Of a DNA stretch of 64,000 bases, positions 26,867-36,403 are shown one piece after another. Location of the stretch: NCBI RefSeq assembly GCF_001642575.1, contig NZ_LXNG01000004.1:1-64000 (forward strand), in the 5' to 3' direction. The position numbers and the translations under genes were made by a program. Source of the DNA: Xanthomonas floridensis (GTDB lineage: Bacteria; Pseudomonadota; Gammaproteobacteria; Xanthomonadales; Xanthomonadaceae). Every line of letters starts with the position of its first letter. Position 1 is the first letter of the stretch. The notes under the pieces are model-generated. The model worked only from the letters and a program-made list of their open reading frames with translations. It had not been told where the DNA came from and did not search any database.

Positions 26867-27532
26867 TCAGCCGGCGGGCGCGGCGCTGCCGGAGGGCGCC
26901 TGCATGGCGCGGTAGCGCTGCAGGATGTCGGCGATCTCGCCATCCAGCGCCACCCGCTGCTGCTCGAAGCTGGTCTGCAGGCGCAACTGCGCCATCAGTT
27001 CGCGATGGCGTTGCTGGATGTCGCCGGCCAGCTTGTCGGCCACCGCCTGGCCGGCAAGCTCACGGTCGCCGGCGGCGCGCAGCAGGGTGGCCAATCCCTC
27101 GCGCAGGCTGGTCACGTTGAAGCGTGCGGTGTGGATGTTGTTGTCGACGATGGCGATGCGCTCGTTGAACACGCGGCGCAGGTCGTCCTCGCTCTGATAC
27201 GACATCAGCATCGCCTGGTCGGTGCGCTTGCGCATCTGCTCTGCGGCCAGATCGGCCTGGCGCTGCTGCTCGCTGGCCGCGGCGGCGGCGCGCTCGTCGC
27301 TGTTCATGGCCCGCTGCACCTCGGCGCTGCGCAGCCCGCTCTTGGCGTTGAACTCGTCGCGCGCCTGGTTCACCGCCTCCGGCGGCAGCGTATCGCTGCA
27401 CACCCGGGCGCCGTTCTGGTTCCAGCAATACAGCTTCTTCGCCGCCGACTTGTCCTGCGCGATGGCAGGCGCGGCGACGAGGGCCGCCATGACGGCGGCG
27501 CATAACGCCAAACGTGTGTATTTCGGCATCAT
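26867..27532 (-). CDS. Periplasmic coiled-coil protein of unknown function
   Basis: A 221-residue protein with a signal peptide (cleavage after APAIAQ near residue 25). A short Cys-containing segment, KLYCWNQNGARVCSDTLPPEA, resembles the DUF4124 motif where a C-x-C-type pair sits in an envelope domain. A long Ala/Arg/Gln/Glu-rich helical region follows (about 70-205), likely coiled coil. No catalytic motif was seen. It is flanked by parA and pyrE on the same strand, and a link to either is not evident. Confidence 0.75.
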   Translation of the reverse strand: MMPKYTRLALCAAVMAALVAAPAIAQDKSAAKKLYCWNQNGARVCSDTLPPEAVNQARDEFNAKSGLRSAEVQRAMNSDERAAAAASEQQRQADLAAEQMRKRTDQAMLMSYQSEDDLRRVFNERIAIVDNNIHTARFNVTSLREGLATLLRAAGDRELAGQAVADKLAGDIQQRHRELMAQLRLQTSFEQQRVALDGEIADILQRYRAMQAPSGSAAPAG

Positions 27533-27554
27533 CGCAGCCCCCTGTCGCCTGCCG

Positions 27555-28214
27555 TCAGCCTGTGGTGTCGGTGCCGTAGCGGCCACGATAGGCCAGCAGC
27601 GGTTCCCGGTAGCCGACAAGGTCGGCGTTTCCTGCCGCAAAAGCAAGCAGGTCGGCGAGGTTGGCCACCGCGATCACCGCAATGCCGGCCTCGGCCGCCA
27701 CCGCCTGCGCCGCCGAGCGGCGGTCCTGCTCGGAGGCGATCTCCTGCCGGTCCAGCGCCACCACGATGCCGGCCGCAGTGCCGCCGGCTGCGCGGATGAT
27801 GCCCAGCGCTTCACGGATTGCGGTACCGGCAGTGATCACGTCGTCCACGATCAGCACCTTGCGGCCGGCCAGTGGCGCCCCGATCAGGGTGCCGCCTTCG
27901 CCATGGTCCTTGGCCTCCTTGCGATTGAACGCCAGCGGCAGGTCGCGGCCGCGTCCGGCGTAGGCGCAGGCCAGCGCCGTCGCCAACGGGATGCCCTTGT
28001 AGGCGGGGCCGAACAGCAGGTCGAAGTCCACCCCGGCCGCGTCGATCGCATCGGCATAGCACTGCGCCAGCTGCGCAGTCTTGGCCCCGGAATCGAAGCG
28101 CCCGGCGTTGAAGAAATAGGGACTGAGCCGCCCGGACTTGAGCGTGAACTCGCCAAAGCGCAAGGCATCGGCGTCCAGGGCCAGCTGCAGGAATCGGGTG
28201 CGGTGGTCAGTCAT
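27555..28214 (-). CDS. pyrE: Orotate phosphoribosyltransferase
   Basis: A 219-residue enzyme joining orotate and PRPP to OMP in pyrimidine synthesis. The PRPP loop VLIVDDVITAGTA lies near residues 120-132. The flexible catalytic loop FNRKEAKDHGEGG (Lys and His) and PYFFNAGRF are also present. Length is typical. The ATG at 28214 is preceded, on its own strand, by a pyrimidine-rich 7-bp repeat array in the position where a Shine-Dalgarno sequence would be expected. It is divergent from xth. Confidence 0.95.
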   Translation of the reverse strand: MTDHRTRFLQLALDADALRFGEFTLKSGRLSPYFFNAGRFDSGAKTAQLAQCYADAIDAAGVDFDLLFGPAYKGIPLATALACAYAGRGRDLPLAFNRKEAKDHGEGGTLIGAPLAGRKVLIVDDVITAGTAIREALGIIRAAGGTAAGIVVALDRQEIASEQDRRSAAQAVAAEAGIAVIAVANLADLLAFAAGNADLVGYREPLLAYRGRYGTDTTG

Positions 28215-28216
28215 GG

Positions 28217-28244
28217 GGGGAATGGGGAATCGGGAATGGAGAAT
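28217..28244. repeat. 7-bp tandem array next to pyrE start
   Basis: Four GGGGAAT-type heptamers (GGGGAAT, GGGGAAT, CGGGAAT, GGAGAAT on the plus strand), ending 2 bp from the pyrE start codon. In the pyrE mRNA this reads as ATTCCCC-type units, without a purine-rich ribosome-binding site. Confidence 0.85.
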
Positions 28245-28299
28245 CGTAAAGCCTACTCCAGCGGCACAAGGAAGGCCGCCGGTGCGCGATGCGTTTACC

Positions 28300-28327
28300 A
28301 TTCCCCATTCCCCATTCCCCATTCCCG
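28300..28327. repeat. 7-bp tandem array next to xth start
   Basis: Four ATTCCCC-type heptamers (the last is ATTCCCG), ending 3 bp before the xth ATG. It is the inverted counterpart of the array at 28217-28244. The two arrays bracket a 55-bp spacer and could pair as a long stem. The xth leader likewise lacks a recognisable Shine-Dalgarno sequence. Confidence 0.85.
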
Positions 28328-28330
28328 CCC

Positions 28331-29131
28331 ATGCGCATCATCAGCTTCAACGCCAATGGCCTGCGATCGGCCGCCAGCAAGGGGTTTTTCGACTGGTTCG
28401 TCGCCCAGGACGCGGACGTGCTGTGCATCCAGGAGACCAAGGCCCAGGAGCACCAGCTGGCCGGGCCGGAATTCCTGCCGGCCGGCTATAAGGCCTGGTT
28501 TCGCGATGCCAGCACCAAGAAGGGCTACAGCGGCGTGGCGATCTACGCCAAGCAGGCGCCCGACGAAGTACGCACCGCGCTGGGCTGGCCCGAGTTCGAC
28601 GAAGAAGGGCGCTACATCGAAGCGCGTTTCGGCAACCTCAGCGTGGTGTCCTTCTATATCCCGTCCGGCTCGTCGGGCGAATTGCGCCAGGACTACAAGT
28701 TCCAGGTGATGCAGTGGCTGCGGCCGATCCTGGACGAGTGGCTGGCCAGCGGCCGCCAGTACGTGCTGTGCGGCGACTGGAACATCGTGCGCACCGCGCT
28801 GGACATCAAGAACTGGAAGTCCAACCAGAAGAATTCCGGCTGCCTGCCGCCCGAGCGCGACTGGCTCAACGGCCTGTGCGCCGACGCGGTAAGCGAGGCC
28901 AGCGCCGCCGACGGCCGCGGCTGGGTCGACAGCTACCGCGTGCTGCACCCGCAGGGCCAGGACTACACCTGGTGGAGCAACCGCGGCGCCGCGCGCGCCA
29001 ACAACGTCGGTTGGCGCATCGACTACCAGCTGGTCACCCCCGGTCTGCGCGAGGCACTGCAGGCCTGCGCGATCTATCGCGAGCAGCGCTTCTCCGACCA
29101 TGCACCGTATGTCGTGGATTACGCACTGTGA
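28331..29131 (+). CDS. xth: Exodeoxyribonuclease III family AP endonuclease
   Basis: A 266-residue Mg-dependent enzyme of base-excision repair that cleaves DNA at abasic sites and trims 3' blocks. Family motifs in order: NANGLR, IQETKAQ (metal-binding Glu), FYIPSG (Tyr-type active site), GDWNIV (Asp/Asn), WRIDYQLVT and the terminal SDHAP with the general-base His. It is close to the ExoA/XthA2 group. The start is the ATG giving MRIISFNANGLR; upstream in-frame codons fall in the heptad array and were rejected. Confidence 0.95.
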   Translation: MRIISFNANGLRSAASKGFFDWFVAQDADVLCIQETKAQEHQLAGPEFLPAGYKAWFRDASTKKGYSGVAIYAKQAPDEVRTALGWPEFDEEGRYIEARFGNLSVVSFYIPSGSSGELRQDYKFQVMQWLRPILDEWLASGRQYVLCGDWNIVRTALDIKNWKSNQKNSGCLPPERDWLNGLCADAVSEASAADGRGWVDSYRVLHPQGQDYTWWSNRGAARANNVGWRIDYQLVTPGLREALQACAIYREQRFSDHAPYVVDYAL

Positions 29132-29372
29132 GTGAGGCCGCGCAGTGGATCGGCGCGAGGCGGGGCGGTAGTGTCGCTACTCGGGATTGGCACGCGTCTG
29201 GTGGCGTGGCGCAGTCAGGCATCACGCGCATGCAGGCGATAGCACGCCGCAGCGCGAGGGCTGCAGATCCTTCAGGGAGCCGATTGTGCGTTTGCGTCAG
29301 CCCGGCCCGCGCCGCGGTCGGTAACACTGCCCGCACTGCATCGGCCAGCATCCGATCCCACCGGCCGCACGC

Positions 29373-30668
29373 ATGAGCAAGCCCGCACCCAAGTACAAAG
29401 GCCTGCGCGGCATCCGGCACGCCTTCGCCACGCCATCGGCGGCGACCATGGCATTGTTGGGTTTCGGCAGCGGCCTGCCGTTCCTGCTGATCGCCTCGCA
29501 AACGCTGTCCACCCGGCTGCGCGACGTCGGGCTGGACCTGGGCAGCATCGGCCTGATCAGCCTGGCCAGCTTCTTCTATCTGCTCAAGTTCCTGTGGGCG
29601 CCACTGATCGACCGCTACGCGTTTCCGCTCACGGCCTTCCTCGGCCGCCGCCGCTCCTGGCTGCTGGTCGCGCAGATCGGCGTCACCATTGGTTTGGTTG
29701 CGCTGGCATTTTCGCGCCCGGACCTGAGCGTGACGGGGCTGGTGAGCTGGGTGCTGTTCGCCTCGTTCTGGGGTGCCACCCAGGATTCGGTGGTGGATGC
29801 CTACCGCATCGAGATCGCGCCGGAAACCGCGCAGGCAGCGCTGGCCGCGACCTACACCCTTGGGTACCGCATCGGCCTGATCCTGGGCGGCGCCGGTGCG
29901 CTGTACATGGCCGAGTACCTCGACTGGACCTGGGCGTACCTGGGTATGTCGGCGCTGATGCTGCTGCCGATCATCACCACGCTGGTGTGCCGCGAGCCCG
30001 ACCGACCCGAAGCCACGGTGGTCCGTCGCGTGGATGTGGCAGGAGCATTCTGGCAACCCATCTCCAGCTTCTTTTCCGGCAACGGCGTGGCGTTGGGGGT
30101 CGTGCTGCTGCTGTTCGTGGGCTTGTACAAGTTCCCGGACCAGGTGATCGGCGTGATGGCCGGGCCGTTCTATCTGGATTCCGGCTACACCAAGGCCGAT
30201 ATCGCCACCGTCTCCAAGCTGTTCGGCGTGTGGATCGGGATTGCCGGTGCCTTTGCCGGCGGCGCGGCGGTGGCGGCATTCGGCTTCCGTCGCATGTTGC
30301 TGGTGGCTGCGCTGGGTGTAGCGCTGTCCAACCTGGCGTTCCTGCTGATGGCGCACAACCCGGGCAAGCTGTGGGCGTTCTATGCCGCGCTCAGTGCCGA
30401 CAACCTGTTCCAGGGATTCGCCGCTACCGTGCTGGTGGCCTTCATGTCGTCGCTGACCGACCGCAACTTCACTGCCACGCAATACGCCTTGCTGGTCTCG
30501 CTGGCCAATCTGCCGGGCAAGTTCGCCGGCGGCGTGTCCGGGTTTCTGGTCCAGGCCACGTCCTACAGCACCTTCTTCATCCTCAGCGCCCTGACGGTGA
30601 TCCCGACCCTGCTGCTATTGGCCTGGCTCTGGCCGCGCCTGCTGGCACACGACAGGCAGCCGGATTGA
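29373..30668 (+). CDS. ampG: AmpG-family muropeptide permease (MFS)
   Basis: A 431-residue inner-membrane carrier of 12 predicted helices. GSGLPFLLIASQTLSTRLRDVGLDL and FFYLLKFLWAPLIDRY at the N-terminus, and ASFWGATQDSVVDAYRIE near 130, are characteristic of AmpG permeases. These import GlcNAc-1,6-anhydroMurNAc peptides released by lytic transglycosylases. The nearby anmK, kinase for anhydroMurNAc, supports a cell-wall recycling role. In organisms with inducible AmpC beta-lactamase this pathway also sets the induction signal. The start is the ATG giving MSKPAPKYKGLRGI. Confidence 0.9.
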   Translation: MSKPAPKYKGLRGIRHAFATPSAATMALLGFGSGLPFLLIASQTLSTRLRDVGLDLGSIGLISLASFFYLLKFLWAPLIDRYAFPLTAFLGRRRSWLLVAQIGVTIGLVALAFSRPDLSVTGLVSWVLFASFWGATQDSVVDAYRIEIAPETAQAALAATYTLGYRIGLILGGAGALYMAEYLDWTWAYLGMSALMLLPIITTLVCREPDRPEATVVRRVDVAGAFWQPISSFFSGNGVALGVVLLLFVGLYKFPDQVIGVMAGPFYLDSGYTKADIATVSKLFGVWIGIAGAFAGGAAVAAFGFRRMLLVAALGVALSNLAFLLMAHNPGKLWAFYAALSADNLFQGFAATVLVAFMSSLTDRNFTATQYALLVSLANLPGKFAGGVSGFLVQATSYSTFFILSALTVIPTLLLLAWLWPRLLAHDRQPD

Positions 30669-30726
30669 AACCGCCGTCAAGGTTGTCGATGATGCCCACG
30701 GGGCACTGCATCGCACGAGGAAGGGC

Positions 30727-30954
30727 ATGACCGATCTGGTGTTGCGTGACATCGATCCGCTGCTGGTGGACCGCATCCGCCGCATTTCCGTCGCACGGGG
30801 CTGGACCCAGCACCAGACCGTCATGCATCTGCTCGAACAGGGCCTGTTCGCCAGCGAATACGAAGTCACCGGCGGTCTGCAGCATCCGGAAGTCGATGCC
30901 CTGGCCGAAGCGATTGCCGCACTCAAGGCGCTGCCGGCCGGAAACAATCCCTAG
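30727..30954 (+). CDS. Small hypothetical protein, RHH-like
   Basis: A 75-residue protein, MTDLVLRDIDPLLVDRIRRI..., beginning with a short strand and two helices (LLVDRIRRISVARGWTQHQTVMHLLEQGL) reminiscent of Arc/MetJ ribbon-helix-helix antitoxins. No partner toxin gene adjoins it, so a toxin-antitoxin assignment is not supported. It is 58 bp downstream of ampG on the same strand, with AGGAAGGGC just ahead of the ATG as ribosome-binding site, and may be co-transcribed. Confidence 0.7.
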   Translation: MTDLVLRDIDPLLVDRIRRISVARGWTQHQTVMHLLEQGLFASEYEVTGGLQHPEVDALAEAIAALKALPAGNNP

Positions 30955-31140
30955 CGGAAGGGGAATTGCGGCGGCTGTCAGGCAGGCTAGGAAAGGGCAG
31001 ATCCATCACACGTGCAGTGGTGAAGCATCCCTCACCCAGCGGGTCGCGTGATGGGCGCCAAGCAAGCCGGCTCCAATCCTCGTTCGACCCAGCGGTCTAG
31101 TCCTGCTGCGCCGGCTGCTGGCAATGGCCTGTGAGGGTCC

Positions 31141-32274
31141 TCAGGCCGGATGGATCGCCCCCAGCAACCGCGGCCCCGCCGCGCCGGTGACCGACGGCAG
31201 GTTCGCCGGGCGCCCGGCCAGGAGTTCGGCCGCCAGCCAGGCAAATCCCATCGCTTCCAGATAATCCGGATCCAGCCCATGCCGCGCGCTGGATTCCACC
31301 ACCACCCCCGGCAGCCGTGCCGCCAGGCGTGCCATCAGCACCGGATTGCGCACGCCGCCGCCACAGACCAGCACCCGGCGGGTCTGCGGTTGCAGCCGCA
31401 GCAAGGCGTCGGCCACGGTGGCCGCGGTGAGTTCGAGCAAGGTCGCCTGCACATCGGCCGGGCGCAGGCGCGCATCGCCCATCGCCTGCATCACCCAGGC
31501 CAGGTGGAACTGCTCGCGCCCGGTGCTCTTGGGCGGCGCCAGTGCAAACCATGGGTCGGCCAGCAACGCCTGCAGCAGGCGCGTATCCACCTGGCCGCTG
31601 GCCGCGAACGCACCGTCGGCATCGAACGCGGTGCCGTGATGCTGCTGGCACCAGCTGTCCAGCAGCGCGTTGGCCGGGCCGGTATCGAAGCCTAGTACTT
31701 CGCCATCGCGCGGGATCAGCGTCAGGTTGCCGATGCCGCCCAGATTGAGCACGGCGCGGTCTTCATCGCCGGCGCCCAGCATGGCCAGATGGAAGGCCGG
31801 CATCAGCGGCGCGCCCTGACCGCCGGCAGCCACATCGCGACGGCGGAAATCGGCCACCGTGGTGATGCCGGTGTGCTCGGCAATCCGGCTGGCATCGCCG
31901 ATCTGCCAGGTAAAGGCCGGATCCCCGTTGGGCCGGTGGCGGATGGTCTGCCCATGCGAGCCAATCGCGCGAATACGTGTGCGCGCCACCCCTGCCGCGT
32001 CGATGAGCTGGTTGGCCGCGTCGGCGAACGCCAGCCCCACCTGTGCATCGAGCCGCCCAAGCGCATCGATGGCGACCGTCTCTGCGCCCTGGCCCAGCGT
32101 AACCAGCAGTTCGCGCAACGCCGGCGCCCACGGCACCGTGATGCCCGCCACCAACGCGCAGCGGCGATGGCTGTCGTCGGCAAAGCGTACCAGCGCCGCA
32201 TCGATGCCGTCGGCGCTGGTGCCCGACATCAGGCCCAGGTAAAGCGGGAAATCAGCGTGTTCCAAAGCAGGCAT
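31141..32274 (-). CDS. anmK: Anhydro-N-acetylmuramic acid kinase
   Basis: A 377-residue ASKHA-fold kinase that phosphorylates 1,6-anhydroMurNAc with ring opening to MurNAc-6-phosphate, returning cell-wall sugar to metabolism. [16 protein letters not shown] at the N-terminus (ATP phosphate loop), [21 protein letters not shown] and [12 protein letters not shown] are family motifs. It pairs logically with ampG 470 bp away, though on the opposite strand. Its start is 198 bp from the original start of intI, so it forms the outer flank of the integron locus. Confidence 0.93.
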   Translation of the reverse strand: MPALEHADFPLYLGLMSGTSADGIDAALVRFADDSHRRCALVAGITVPWAPALRELLVTLGQGAETVAIDALGRLDAQVGLAFADAANQLIDAAGVARTRIRAIGSHGQTIRHRPNGDPAFTWQIGDASRIAEHTGITTVADFRRRDVAAGGQGAPLMPAFHLAMLGAGDEDRAVLNLGGIGNLTLIPRDGEVLGFDTGPANALLDSWCQQHHGTAFDADGAFAASGQVDTRLLQALLADPWFALAPPKSTGREQFHLAWVMQAMGDARLRPADVQATLLELTAATVADALLRLQPQTRRVLVCGGGVRNPVLMARLAARLPGVVVESSARHGLDPDYLEAMGFAWLAAELLAGRPANLPSVTGAAGPRLLGAIHPA

Positions 32275-32531
32275 GCCGGAGCCAGAGATGCGCGGCCGTC
32301 CAGCTTGTGCAGCCGGAGCAGGGTCGTCAACTGCTCCCGCGTTCGAAGGCAGTGGTCATCGGCTGCGTCCAGCTCTGCCGGCACGCCTGGCACCGGCGAC
32401 GGGGCATAGCTGTAGTGGCGGGGTGGCGTGGGAAGCAACCAACCGGTGTCGCCGGTTGTGCAATCCCAGCCGATGGCCGCTCCATCACAGGCGCTGCGCC
32501 GCCGGTCTGCCGGCGGCAATCGCAGCGCTAG

Positions 32532-33562
32532 GTGTAATCTCTCAGTAGGTTGTTCATCCGGGGCATCTCTGGAAGATGGGGGTTATCAAGCCAACCCAGC
32601 CCCCAGGAGCCCCGGATGAACCTGCATAAACATGCCCGCTTGAGCCCTCGCGGTCGAGCCCTGCTTGTGGATCGCATCCTTGTTCATGGGTTGCGCGTGG
32701 AAGAAGCAGCGCATGCGGCCGGTGTCAGCGTCCGAACGGCCTACAAATGGCTCAAGCGCTTTAAGGAAGAGGGGGAAGAAGGGTTGACTGACCGTACCTC
32801 CCGGCCTCACAAGTGCCCCCATGCCACGCCTAAGCACGTTGTGGATCAGGTCATCGCGCAGCGCCGTGCACGCCATACGTATCGGCAGATCGCCCAGCAG
32901 TTGCCTGTGGCGCCGAGCACCATCGCGCGGTTGCTGCGCCGCGCCGGCCTGTACCGACTGGCGGAGTTGGAGCCGGCGCTGCCGCACAATCGCTGTGAGT
33001 ACGCCCAACCCGGCCAACTGCTGCATCTGGACATCAAGAAGCTGGCCCGTTTCCGCCAGCCAGGCCACCGCGTGACCGATGATCGGACGGTCACCTCCCG
33101 CGGCATTGGCTGGGAGTACGTCCACCTGGCCATCGACGATCACTCCCGCGTGGCCTTCGGCACCATCGAGCCCGATGAACGCGGCATCAGCGCCTGCAGG
33201 GCCCTGATGCAGGCGGTTCGCTACTACCGCAGCCTGGGCGTGCGCTTGGAGCGCGTGTTGACCGACAACGGCGCCTGCTACAAATCACGACGCTTCCGAC
33301 GCCTTGTCCGACGGCTCGGCCTGCGCCATCTGCGAACCCGACCCTACACGCCGCGCACCAATGGCAAGGCCGAACGGCTGGTGCAGACCAGCCTGCGAGA
33401 ATGGGCCTATGCGCGCTCCTATACCGACTCCACGCAACGCGCCAACGCCTTCCAGGGCTGGCTGCATCACTACAACTGGCATCGGCCACACGCCAGCCTC
33501 GGCTACAAACCCCCCATCTCCCGAATTCCAATTCCAATGAACAACGTGGTGGGTTTACACAC
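32532..33562 (+). mobile_element. Complete IS481-family insertion sequence (about 1031 bp)
   Basis: It is bounded by CTAG at 32528-32531 and 33563-33566. IS481 elements are known to insert at CTAG-centred targets, so this is read as the target duplication. Terminal inverted repeats: both ends begin GTGT and share GTTGTTCAT at positions 18-26, with 17 of 26 positions matching overall by eye. One transposase gene fills the element. It is identical to the fragment at the left edge of the window in the shared 235 bases, so transposition was recent. Confidence 0.92.
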
Positions 33563-33566
33563 CTAG
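32616..33566 (+). CDS. IS481-family DDE transposase
   Basis: A 316-residue transposase. The N-terminal third is a helix-turn-helix region ([19 protein letters not shown], then a second HTH near [20 protein letters not shown]). The rve core follows, with catalytic Asp in LLHLDIKK, Asp in [11 protein letters not shown] and Glu in [11 protein letters not shown]. The start ATG has AGGAG upstream (CCCCAGGAGCCCCGG). The stop TAG is formed by the right-hand CTAG target copy, so the frame is open at the very end of the element itself. Confidence 0.94.
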   Translation: MNLHKHARLSPRGRALLVDRILVHGLRVEEAAHAAGVSVRTAYKWLKRFKEEGEEGLTDRTSRPHKCPHATPKHVVDQVIAQRRARHTYRQIAQQLPVAPSTIARLLRRAGLYRLAELEPALPHNRCEYAQPGQLLHLDIKKLARFRQPGHRVTDDRTVTSRGIGWEYVHLAIDDHSRVAFGTIEPDERGISACRALMQAVRYYRSLGVRLERVLTDNGACYKSRRFRRLVRRLGLRHLRTRPYTPRTNGKAERLVQTSLREWAYARSYTDSTQRANAFQGWLHHYNWHRPHASLGYKPPISRIPIPMNNVVGLHT

Positions 33567-34564
33567 TGGGCGACGGCCTGCCAGGCTGTTGGACCGCGTC
33601 CGCGAGCGGTTGCGGCGGCTGGGTCGTGCCAGGCGCACCGAGGATGCCTATGTTGGCTGGATTCGGCGCTTCGTCCTGGCCAACGGCAAGCGCCATCCAG
33701 AGACCATCGGAGTGCGCGAAGTGGAAGCGTTGCTGAGCCTGCTGGCGGCGCGCGATAACGTGGCGCCTTCGACGCAGAATCAGGCGCTGGCCGTCTTGCT
33801 GTTTCTGTATCGCGAGGTGTTGGGACGCGATCTGCCATGGATGGACGAGATTCAGCGGGCCAAGCGGCCGCGGCGGTTGCCGACGGTCCTGAGTGAGGCG
33901 GAGGTCATGCCGGTGCTGGCGCAGATGGAAGGGCGGCATGCACTGATGGCGGCACTCCTCTACGTAACCGGTATGCGCTTGATGGAGTGCGTGCGCCTAC
34001 GCATCAAGGATGTGGATGTTGCGCGCAACGAGATCGTGGTGCGCGATGGCAAGGGTGGGAAGGACCGCCGCACACTGCTGCCGCAGTCATTGCGTGAGGC
34101 GCTGCAGCTCCAGTTGGACGAAGCCAAGCGCGTGCATGCGCGGGATCTGCAGGTGGGCGCAGGTGAGGTGTGGCTGCCGCACGCGCTGCTGCTAAAGTAT
34201 CCCAATGCCGCGCGCGCGCCAGGATGGCAGTATCTGTTCCCGGCGCCGCGTCGTAGCGTGGATCCGCGCGGGGGTGCGGTCCGCCGCCATCATGTGGACG
34301 AGAAGGGTTTGCAGCGTGCGGTGAAGGCGGCCTGTCGGCAGGCAGGGCTGGACAAGCCGGCCAGCTGTCACACGCTGCGGCATTCTTTCGCAACCCATCT
34401 GCTCGAAGCCGGGTACGACATCCGCACCGTGCAGGAGCTGCTGGGTCACAAGGACTTGGCGACCACCCAGCTCTACACCCATGTGCTGGGGCCAGGCGCG
34501 TCGGCGGTGCGCAGCCCGCTCGATCGTCAGCCGCTGGCTGGACGATAAGCGCTGCTCGCGCGCC

Positions 34565-36403
34565 TCAGCCGTCCAGCATCGCCTTGTCCCGCACGGCACC
34601 CTTGTCTGCGCTCGTCGCCAGCAACGCATACGCCTTCAACGCCGTAGTGACCTTGCGTGGGCGCACCTCGACCGGCTTCCAGCCCTTGGCATCCTGCTCG
34701 GCGCGACGAAGGGTAAGTTCTTCATCGGACACCAGCAGATTGATCGAGCGGTTGGGAATGTCGATCAGGATCTTGTCGCCGTCGCGCACCAGGCCGATCG
34801 CGCCGCCTGCGGCGGCTTCCGGCGAGGCGTGGCCGATCGACAGGCCCGAGGTGCCGCCGGAGAAGCGGCCGTCGGTGAGCAGGGCGCATTGCTTGCCCAG
34901 GCCCTTGGATTTCAGATAGCTGGTGGGGTACAGCATCTCCTGCATGCCGGGGCCGCCCTTGGGGCCTTCGTAGCGGATCACCACGATATCGCCGGCTTTC
35001 ACTTCGTCGGCCAGGATGCCCTTGACCGCCGAATCCTGGCTCTCAAAGACACGGACATTGCCTTCGAACACGTGGATGGATTCGTCCACGCCCGCGGTCT
35101 TCACCACGCAACCGTCGCGGGCGATATTGCCGTACAGCACGGCCAGGCCGCCTTCCTGCGAGAACGCATGCGCGACATCGCGGATGCAGCCTTCGCTGCG
35201 ATCGGTGTCCAGGCTGTCCCAGCGGGTGGCCTGGCTGAAGGCGATCTGCGTGGGGATGCCGGCCGGGCCGGCCTTGTAGAACGTGTGCACTGTCTCCGCG
35301 TCGGTCTGGGTGACATCCCACTGCGCGATGGCATCGGCCAGGGTGCGTGCGTGTACCGTGGCCGCGTTGGTGTGCAGCAAGCCGCCACGTGCCAGCTCGC
35401 CGAGGATGGCCATGATGCCGCCGGCGCGGTGCACGTCTTCGATGTGGTACTTGGGCGTGTTCGGTGCGACCTTGCACAGTTGCGGCACGCGCTTGGACAG
35501 GCGGTCGATATCGCGCATGCCGAATGGCACCTCGCCTTCCTGCGCGGCGGCGAGCAGATGCAGGATGGTGTTGGTCGAGCCGCCCATGGCGATGTCCAGC
35601 GTCATCGCATTCTCGAAGGCTTCGAAGGTGGCGATACCACGCGGCAGCGCGGTGGGATCTTCGCCGCCATACCAGCGGTGGCACAGTTCCACCGCCACGC
35701 GCCCCGCGCGCAGGAACAGTTGCTCGCGGTCGGCATGCGTGGCCACCACGGTCCCGTTGCCCGGCAGCGACAGGCCCAGTGCTTCGGTCAGGCAGTTCAT
35801 CGAGTTGGCGGTGAACATGCCCGAGCACGAGCCGCAGGTGGGGCAGGCACTGCGTTCGAATTCGGCCACCTTTTCGTCGGAGGCGCTGTCGTCGGCGGCA
35901 ATCACCATCGCGTCGATCAGATCGAGCTTGTGCTCGGCCAGCTTGGTCTTGCCGGCTTCCATCGGGCCGCCGGAGACGAACACGGTGGGGATGTTGAGCC
36001 GCAACGCGGCCATCAACATGCCGGGGGTGATCTTGTCGCAATTGGAAATACATACCAGCGCATCGGCGCAGTGCGCATTGACCATGTATTCGACCGAGTC
36101 GGCGATGATTTCGCGGCTGGGCAGCGAATACAGCATGCCGTCGTGGCCCATCGCGATGCCATCGTCCACGGCGATGGTGTCGAACTCCTTGGCCACGCCG
36201 CCGACGCGCTCGATCTCGCGCGCCACCAACTGCCCGAGATCCTTCAGGTGCACATGCCCGGGCACGAACTGGGTGAAGGAATTGGCGATGGCGATGATGG
36301 GCTTGTGGAAGTCGCCATCCTTCATGCCGGTGGCGCGCCAGAGTGCGCGCGCGCCAGCCATGTTGCGGCCGTGGGTAGAGGTCTTGGAGCGGTATTCGGG
36401 CAT
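34565..36403 (-). CDS. ilvD: Dihydroxy-acid dehydratase
   Basis: A 612-residue Fe-S enzyme that dehydrates 2,3-dihydroxy-isovalerate and -methylvalerate in valine, leucine and isoleucine synthesis. Cluster ligands lie in [11 protein letters not shown] (near 122) and [15 protein letters not shown] (near 195). [14 protein letters not shown] and the C-terminal [21 protein letters not shown] are family motifs. The start is the ATG giving [19 protein letters not shown], the typical IlvD N-terminus, rather than an in-frame codon 25 residues upstream. Its 3' end is the known attachment neighbourhood of the chromosomal integron in xanthomonads. Confidence 0.96.
   Translation of the reverse strand: MPEYRSKTSTHGRNMAGARALWRATGMKDGDFHKPIIAIANSFTQFVPGHVHLKDLGQLVAREIERVGGVAKEFDTIAVDDGIAMGHDGMLYSLPSREIIADSVEYMVNAHCADALVCISNCDKITPGMLMAALRLNIPTVFVSGGPMEAGKTKLAEHKLDLIDAMVIAADDSASDEKVAEFERSACPTCGSCSGMFTANSMNCLTEALGLSLPGNGTVVATHADREQLFLRAGRVAVELCHRWYGGEDPTALPRGIATFEAFENAMTLDIAMGGSTNTILHLLAAAQEGEVPFGMRDIDRLSKRVPQLCKVAPNTPKYHIEDVHRAGGIMAILGELARGGLLHTNAATVHARTLADAIAQWDVTQTDAETVHTFYKAGPAGIPTQIAFSQATRWDSLDTDRSEGCIRDVAHAFSQEGGLAVLYGNIARDGCVVKTAGVDESIHVFEGNVRVFESQDSAVKGILADEVKAGDIVVIRYEGPKGGPGMQEMLYPTSYLKSKGLGKQCALLTDGRFSGGTSGLSIGHASPEAAAGGAIGLVRDGDKILIDIPNRSINLLVSDEELTLRRAEQDAKGWKPVEVRPRKVTTALKAYALLATSADKGAVRDKAMLDG

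Larger units (their letters stand above)
32473..34548 (+). pseudogene. intI: Integron integrase intI, split by an IS481-family insertion
   Basis: A tyrosine recombinase of the integron-integrase group. The 3' part (33567-34548) carries the catalytic R ([12 protein letters not shown]), H-R-H ([20 protein letters not shown]) and the nucleophile Tyr ([10 protein letters not shown]). It also carries the IntI-specific extra patch ([18 protein letters not shown] ... RRHHVDE). The 5' part is 32473-32531. Deleting the IS and one CTAG joins them in frame as a 346-codon gene starting MAAPSQALRRRSAGG; no stop or frameshift is seen. What remains downstream of the IS could still start at TTG 33589 (319 codons), missing about 27 residues. 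The gene faces ilvD convergently with a 16-bp gap, the ancestral xanthomonad integron position as I recall it from the literature. No cassette or attC is visible on the attI side. Confidence 0.85.

Noticed and set aside
30727-30954. Toxin-antitoxin antitoxin
   Set aside because: The RHH-like helices are suggestive, but no toxin gene is adjacent on either side.
32275-32472. Possible attC or gene cassette beside intI
   Set aside because: No GTTRRRY with matching RYYYAAC core at attC spacing was found by eye, and no cassette-like frame is present.
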